A DNA stretch of 64,000 nucleotides from Isotricha intestinalis (lineage: Eukaryota; Ciliophora; Litostomatea; Vestibuliferida; Isotrichidae): assembly GCA_023807065.1 (NCBI GenBank), contig JAJJLU010003477.1:1-64000 (forward strand), given 5' to 3'. Below are positions 61,529 through 64,000 of the stretch, in pieces (positions within the stretch are counted from its first letter, which is position 1; every line of letters starts with the position of its first letter). Made by a program: the position numbers and the translations under genes. The notes beneath the pieces are model-generated. The model did not search any database, was not told where the DNA came from, and worked only from the letters and a program-made list of their open reading frames with translations.

Positions 61529-61797
61529 TATACTATATTTTGAATAATTTTTGGAAATTTATTTATTTTTTTATTTTTTTCTTTCAAAAGGATTTATTTT
61601 TCATAATATTTTAATAATAAAAATCTTTATTTATTGTTGCTCTATTGAAGTTTAGTATTCATTTTCTTATAATTATAACATTAATTAAAACAACAAATTC
61701 TTTAATTTCCAAATAATAATTTGAATAACATTATTTATTAATTTAAATTTAATAAAAAAACAATAAAAAAATTTAAATAAAATAAATATAGTATAAT

Positions 61798-64000
61798 TTA
61801 TCCTGAACTAAAGGAACTTTTCCTTCTATTAATAGAAACTTTCCTGATATTATTTTCAAATTCTTCTTTACTCATTTTTAATTTAACATAATCTATTTTT
61901 AAAATATATTGAGCAGCAAATTCCATTTGTGTTAACAAGAACCCATTAATTCCTTTTTGACTATTTCCGAGGAAGCATTTAATATAATAAATATTACTAA
62001 AAAATCTTTTAGGTTTAGCTTTAATAATAATATATTGAAAAATAGGACTTAAATCATCAGCTCCAGCATCATCATTTTTTCCGGTTGAAAATTTAATAGT
62101 AGTATTAATAGTATTATGTGCTTCTGCTATTGATTTTAATTTATCAAAAACTGTTTTTCCTTCATCTATCTTACTTATACATTTTTCTGCAAATTTCAAT
62201 TCATTTACATATATTTTCTTCACATCTAATTTATCTGGTGTTATCCATGATAATTTACTCACTTTTATATAAAATTCATTGTCTTTTTCAAGAGGATTTT
62301 TAGGAAATACTGATTTATATATTTTCTTTAATATGTAGTTTTGAATCCCTTCTTTTATAAATAATTTTTCTATATCTGAATCTTTGTTAAATATTTCTGA
62401 TTTGTTTATTGAGTTTTGAATTATTTCTATATAATCATTTAATGTTTTATAAAATTTATGCCTTTGTTCTCCTTTTGCTATATCTTCTTTTACATAATAA
62501 TTTATTGGATTTGGTAAGTTTTTAAATTTCGAATTATCACTATTAAAAATTTTAATGAATTCTGATATTTTTTTTAATAATATAATATTTGGATCTTTCT
62601 TATTTAATAAATTTATTTTCTGTGGTATTTCTGTTGTTATTGAAAATGTTGGAAGTATTTTATCATCTTCTTCATCTTCATTATTATTATCATTATTTAA
62701 TTTAATTATTAAATTTGAATCAAATTTCGATTTATTAAATATCATATATACTATTATTTCTTGTTTTAATATGAATTTTTCCATTTTCATTAATCTTTCT
62801 ATTTGTCTTACTTTAAATATATTTTTCCTTGTCTTTTCTATTATTTTCTCAGAGCATCTTTGATTTAAACCAAAACGAGTATTAACAATAGAACTAAAAT
62901 TTCTTAATTTTTGTAAAGTATCATATTCTTCTTTAAATATAATTTCATATAATTTTTGAAGATCATTTGTTAAATAATCTTCACTTAACATTTCAATATT
63001 ATTTAATATATATTGTGAATACCAAATTAAAGGAATTCCATTATATAATTCACTATCTTCAGTATCATCAAAATCATCTAAAGTATATTTTACAGCAAGA
63101 AAAAAATTTTTAGAACAATTTGAAATATTTAAATATGGATAATCTTTACTATTTAATAAATTTAATCCAGTTAAAACTGTTTTAATACATATTTTAACTC
63201 TATGTAATATAAAATCAATATCATTATTATCTTTTATTTCTGGAAATGTATTTTCTTTTGGATTAAGTAAATTACTATATTCTGGATTTTCTTCTTCTTT
63301 AAATATTAAAAAAAATTTCCTTTCTGATTTACTTTTTATAACCAATTGATCTAATTTATATTCATCACTTATTATTCTTCCCATTGTTTTAGAAAATAAA
63401 TTAAATTTTGGTAAATCTTTAAATTCATTTAGATTATTTCTAATTATTTTAATTAAAAAAAGTATATCTTCAATACTAAAACAAATACATTGAATAGTAT
63501 AAATTTCTTCTTTATTTTCTTCAAAATAATTATATAATTCGTTTCCTTTATATTCAACAATTTTATTATCATTATCATTATCATTATTAATATTATTTAA
63601 TATTAGATTTCTAATAATAGGAAAATCATTTTCTTCTAATTTTTTTTTTAATAAATTATCAACTACTCTAGGTAAAGGAACATCAATTAAATTATCATAA
63701 AATTTATTAATTAAGGGAATAACTTCAATAAGATAATGATTAAATAAAGTAAAATCAGTTTCTAAATTAGATTCAAATAAACTTCCTCTATTTATTTGAG
63801 TTAAAACTTTAGATATTTCAATTAAACAATTTCTAGTCTTTCTAGATAAAATAGTTGAAGTTATTATTGCATTAATATCACAATTAATTAATATTGGTAA
63901 TATACATTTTCCAAAAATAAACTCTCCAATAAAAGCATTTTTTTCATATTTACTTATTTTATTAAATTTCTTTTTAATTAACATAAATATTATTTTACAA
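61798..64000 (-). CDS. RasGAP-VPS9 protein, 5' end beyond the window
   Basis: The frame stays open past the ATG at 63984 to the window edge at 64000, so it is partial; the first half of the RasGAP domain, with the arginine finger, would lie outside. Visible are the rest of RasGAP (AFIGEFIFGKCILPILIN, SRKTRNCLIEISKVLTQI) and a VPS9 domain (about 590-710; GADDLSPIFQYIIIKAKPK and LLTQMEFAAQYI). This pairing is that of GAPVD1 (Gapex-5), which activates Rab5-type GTPases and has a RasGAP domain, acting at endosomes. The middle part is helical and less conserved. Stop TAA. Confidence 0.85.
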   Translation of the reverse strand, partial: CKIIFMLIKKKFNKISKYEKNAFIGEFIFGKCILPILINCDINAIITSTILSRKTRNCLIEISKVLTQINRGSLFESNLETDFTLFNHYLIEVIPLINKFYDNLIDVPLPRVVDNLLKKKLEENDFPIIRNLILNNINNDNDNDNKIVEYKGNELYNYFEENKEEIYTIQCICFSIEDILFLIKIIRNNLNEFKDLPKFNLFSKTMGRIISDEYKLDQLVIKSKSERKFFLIFKEEENPEYSNLLNPKENTFPEIKDNNDIDFILHRVKICIKTVLTGLNLLNSKDYPYLNISNCSKNFFLAVKYTLDDFDDTEDSELYNGIPLIWYSQYILNNIEMLSEDYLTNDLQKLYEIIFKEEYDTLQKLRNFSSIVNTRFGLNQRCSEKIIEKTRKNIFKVRQIERLMKMEKFILKQEIIVYMIFNKSKFDSNLIIKLNNDNNNEDEEDDKILPTFSITTEIPQKINLLNKKDPNIILLKKISEFIKIFNSDNSKFKNLPNPINYYVKEDIAKGEQRHKFYKTLNDYIEIIQNSINKSEIFNKDSDIEKLFIKEGIQNYILKKIYKSVFPKNPLEKDNEFYIKVSKLSWITPDKLDVKKIYVNELKFAEKCISKIDEGKTVFDKLKSIAEAHNTINTTIKFSTGKNDDAGADDLSPIFQYIIIKAKPKRFFSNIYYIKCFLGNSQKGINGFLLTQMEFAAQYILKIDYVKLKMSKEEFENNIRKVSINRRKSSFSSG

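Overview
The window is a compact, very A+T-rich (roughly 80% by eye) stretch of nuclear DNA from a ciliated eukaryotic microbe, most likely a ciliate. The evidence is the following. It carries a calcium-dependent protein kinase (CDPK) with four EF hands, a PMCA-type calcium pump and the ciliary transport protein CLUAP1/IFT38. Many proteins are Asn/Lys-rich and of low complexity. Intergenic gaps are mostly 50-500 bases. The four introns I could place are only 23, 26, 29 and 34 nt long. Unlike Paramecium or Tetrahymena, TAA clearly terminates genes here, and TAG and TGA are also used as stops (about 31 TAA, 2 TAG, 1 TGA), so the code looks standard. Tiny introns plus a standard code would fit a litostome-type ciliate (rumen/intestinal relatives) better than the common model ciliates. 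That placement is inference. No telomere, rRNA, tRNA, CRISPR or intact mobile element was recognised.

Layout. 1-983: no intact gene, possibly decayed coding DNA. 984-12122: CAP-domain protein, a small coiled-coil protein, a PH + AGC-type kinase, a possible axonemal protein, a spinster-like MFS transporter, UBE2K-type ubiquitin-conjugating enzyme, a frame-broken WD40 protein, CLUAP1/IFT38 and a coiled-coil protein that may be a dynein-regulatory-complex subunit. 12489-18462: a giant protein with an IQ motif and Sfi1-like repeats (two tiny introns). 18814-29650: a large cysteine-rich membrane receptor, a WWE/ART-like/LRR protein, a histidine phosphatase, a PP2C-like relic and a cyclic-nucleotide-binding-domain protein. 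29761-38194: PMCA-type Ca2+-ATPase, another apparent relic, an ankyrin protein and an SVOP-like transporter. 38340-46585: CH-domain-like protein, type I membrane protein, small unknown proteins and Mediator subunit MED31. 46664-64000: EF-hand protein, GILT thiol reductase, PI-PLC, several coiled-coil or low-complexity proteins, a Qa-SNARE, the CDPK and a RasGAP-VPS9 protein cut by the window edge.

The genes do not form an operon or a single pathway. Themes that recur are calcium signalling (PMCA, PLC, CDPK, EF-hand protein, a putative centrin-binding Sfi1-like protein), cilia/cytoskeleton (CLUAP1, possible DRC and axonemal proteins, Sfi1-like, CH) and membrane traffic (syntaxin, RasGAP-VPS9, GILT). 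I did not find a convincing entirely new biological system. The observations most worth following are the ultra-short introns with a standard code, the Sfi1-like giant, the WWE-ART-LRR protein with an apparently missing catalytic Glu, and small gene relics lying in intergenic DNA.
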